Shown: in pieces, positions 6,306-7,600 of the stretch | How positions within the stretch are numbered: position 1 is the stretch's first letter | How the letters are laid out: each line of letters begins with the position of its first letter | Source of the DNA: Devosia sp. | Lineage (GTDB): Bacteria > Pseudomonadota > Alphaproteobacteria > Rhizobiales > Devosiaceae | Assembly (NCBI GenBank): GCA_028290245.1 | Contig: JAQGKG010000027.1 | Coordinates: 1 to 7,600, forward strand | Direction: 5' to 3' | Length of the DNA: 7,600 nucleotides | Notes under the pieces: model-generated | Seen by the model: only the letters and a program-made list of their open reading frames with translations | The model's database searches: none | Told to the model about the DNA's origin: nothing | Made by a program: the position numbers and the translations under genes

Positions 6306-7334
6306 ATGGGTAAGTTTTTGAAGGTGGCGGCCACTGGTGCCGTGATGCTCGGCCTGATGTGCGGCACCGCCGCTTATGCGCAGGAGATCGTGGTCGGTTT
6401 GATCACCAAGACGGAAGGCAATCCCTTCTTCGTCAAGATGCGTGAGGGCGCGCAGGCCAAGGCTGACGAACTCGGCATCGAGTTGCGCACTTTTGCCGGC
6501 AAGTTCGACGGCGACAATGACAGCCAGATCGCGGCAATCGAGAACCTGATCTCGTCAGGCGCCAAGGGCTTTGCCATCGTGCCTTCCGACTCCAGCGCCA
6601 TCGTGCCGACCATCCAGCAGGCGCGTGACGCCGGACTTTTGGTGATCGTGCTCGATACGCCGCTCGATCCGATCGACGCCGCCGACGCCACCTTTGCCAC
6701 CGACAACCGCCAGGCAGGCCACCTGATCGGCGAATGGGCCAAGGGCACTTTGGGTGACAAGGCGGCTGATGCCAAGATCGCATTCCTCGACCTCGCAGTG
6801 AACCAGCCGACCGTCGATTACCTGCGCGACCAGGGCTTCATGGAAGGCTTTGGCATCGACGTGAAGGACGCCAATAAATACGGCGACGAAGACGATGCGC
6901 GCATTTGCGGCCATGAAATGACCGGTGGCGCCGAAGATGGTGGCCGTACCGCCATGGAAACGCTGCTACAGAAATGCCCTGACATCAACGTGGTCTACAC
7001 CATCAACGAACCTGCCGCCGCCGGCGCCTATGAAGCGCTTAAGGCAATCGGCAAGGATGATGGCTCGGTGCTGATCGTGTCGGTCGATGGCGGCTGCCCC
7101 GGCGTCGCCAACGTCAAGGATGGCGTGATCGGCGCCACCAGCCAGCAATATCCGCTGCTGATGGCTTCGATGGCTATGGAAGCCATCAAGAAGTTCGCTG
7201 AAACCGGCGAAAAGCCGGCGGTAACTGCCGGTCTCGACTTCTTCGACACCGGCGCCGCGCTGGTCACCGACAAGCCGGTTGATGGTGTTGAATCGATCGA
7301 CACCGCCAAGGGTGCTGAGGTTTGCTGGGGCTAA
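6306..7334 (+). CDS. frcB: Periplasmic fructose-type sugar-binding protein of an ABC transporter
   Basis: FrcB captures fructose (with ribose and mannose as further substrates in the family) in the periplasm and delivers it to the FrcC permease and FrcA ATPase. The 342-residue protein starts with a Sec signal peptide (K3 and K6, hydrophobic core about 7-22) cleaved after AYA, between A25 and Q26. The mature protein is a type-1 ribose-binding-like fold closely matching Sinorhizobium FrcB as I recall it: LITKTEGNPFFVKM (32-45), DTPLDPIDAADATFATDN (117-134), DQGFMEGFGID (175-185), TINEPAAAGAYEAL (232-245), SVDGGCPG (259-266) and a final CWG. The start at 6306 has GGAGGAG eight bases upstream; an in-frame ATG at 6240 would bury the signal peptide. 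C201 and C224 lie at places where I recall no cysteine in Sinorhizobium. No lipobox precedes C19. Confidence 0.96.
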   Translation: MGKFLKVAATGAVMLGLMCGTAAYAQEIVVGLITKTEGNPFFVKMREGAQAKADELGIELRTFAGKFDGDNDSQIAAIENLISSGAKGFAIVPSDSSAIVPTIQQARDAGLLVIVLDTPLDPIDAADATFATDNRQAGHLIGEWAKGTLGDKAADAKIAFLDLAVNQPTVDYLRDQGFMEGFGIDVKDANKYGDEDDARICGHEMTGGAEDGGRTAMETLLQKCPDINVVYTINEPAAAGAYEALKAIGKDDGSVLIVSVDGGCPGVANVKDGVIGATSQQYPLLMASMAMEAIKKFAETGEKPAVTAGLDFFDTGAALVTDKPVDGVESIDTAKGAEVCWG

Positions 7335-7375
7335 GACGTTCTGCAGACCGCTTTTCACCGACTTGACAGTCAACA

Positions 7376-7474
7376 CCCTCCCCCTTGCGGGGAGGGATCA
7401 AGGGAGGGGGACGTTTAGCCAATATATCCGGGCTAAACTCCACCCCCACCCAGCCTCCCCCGTCGAGGGGGAGG
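7376..7474. repeat. Three-hairpin palindromic element between frcB and frcC
   Basis: Three perfect 8-base stems follow one another: CCCTCCCC/GGGGAGGG (7376-7383 and 7389-7396, loop CTTGC), GTTTAGCC/GGCTAAAC (7413-7420 and 7431-7438, loop of ten) and CCTCCCCC/GGGGGAGG (7454-7461 and 7467-7474, loop GTCGA). AGGGAGGGGG (7401-7410) can also pair with C-rich DNA right of the middle stem, so the whole may fold as one extended cruciform. The style matches dispersed intergenic palindromes common in Hyphomicrobiales, but copy number cannot be seen here. No T run follows, so it is not a classical terminator. Such elements after a binding-protein gene often protect the upstream mRNA. The rest of the 225-base spacer shows only a short TTGACAGTCAA palindrome at 7363-7373. 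Confidence 0.65.
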
Positions 7475-7559
7475 TGCCGACCGGCGGCCGTGGCCCGATT
7501 GGTGCCGATCCGATCTAGGCTCCGGCCTGCAATATTTATGTCTTGGGGAGGAAACGTGC

Positions 7560-7600
7560 ATGAGCGATGATGCGGCCGGTTCGGCGACTGCGGAAAAAGG
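7560..7600 (+). CDS. frcC: Start of the next operon gene, probable sugar ABC permease FrcC (cut by window edge)
   Basis: Only 13 codons are present: an ATG followed by a hydrophilic stretch MSDDAAGSATAEK. The strong ribosome binding site GGGGAGG (7545-7551) stands eight bases before the ATG. Assignment rests on context: in the Sinorhizobium frc operon the gene after frcB is the membrane permease frcC, and those permeases often start with a short polar cytoplasmic segment. The visible residues alone do not identify the family; it could instead be the ATPase subunit. Confidence 0.6.
   Translation, partial: MSDDAAGSATAEK

Noticed and set aside
7363..7373. TTGACAGTCAA after frcB, considered as a second operator or a frcC promoter
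   Set aside because: It shares only the TTGACA part of the operator arm, and no -10 box follows; the bases 17 beyond are GC-rich repeat.
7279..7570. Short plus-strand frames crossing the frcB-frcC spacer
   Set aside because: They run through the palindromic hairpins and overlap frcB or frcC; their sequences are low-complexity translations of the repeat.

Overview
The window looks like chromosomal DNA of an alphaproteobacterium of the order Hyphomicrobiales (Rhizobiales), perhaps Devosia-like. The basis is GC-rich coding DNA, proteins resembling rhizobial homologues (adenine deaminase, poxvirus-type topoisomerase IB, CHASE4-GGDEF-EAL, the Frc fructose transporter), and a palindromic CCCTCCCC/GGGGAGGG intergenic element of a style common in this order. 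The genus is inference, not proof.

Layout from left to right. Positions 1-1186 (minus) hold the first 395 codons of adenine deaminase (ade), cut by the window edge. Divergent from it are a 53-residue single-membrane-span protein (1315-1476, plus) and, four bases later, a complete 331-residue topoisomerase IB (1481-2476, plus). This ends tail-to-tail with a 739-residue CHASE4-GGDEF-EAL cyclic-di-GMP protein (2473-4692, minus); one CTAG supplies both stop codons. Behind its start, on the same strand, is a ROK-family regulator (4779-6002, minus), probably frcR. A 303-base divergent control region (6003-6305) follows, then frcB (6306-7334, plus), encoding the periplasmic fructose-type sugar-binding protein. 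A 225-base spacer with three perfect hairpins separates frcB from the first 13 codons of the next gene (7560 onward, plus), probably the permease frcC.

How it works together. The right half is the start of an frc sugar ABC operon with its divergent ROK regulator. The control region holds a 37-base imperfect palindrome (6136-6172) whose outer arms carry a TTGACA -35 hexamer on each strand, so one bound repressor could cover both promoters. A terminator-like hairpin lies just after the predicted frcB transcription start, and the frcB-frcC hairpins probably help give more binding protein than permease. The cyclic-di-GMP gene lies 86 bases downstream of the regulator and may be co-transcribed with it, a possible but unproven link between sugar sensing and cyclic-di-GMP. 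The left half (ade, small membrane protein, topoisomerase) is housekeeping or accessory metabolism with no evident link to the sugar genes.

I see no phage, insertion sequence, CRISPR array, tRNA or rRNA. No gene cluster here looks like an undescribed system; the most interesting signals are regulatory.
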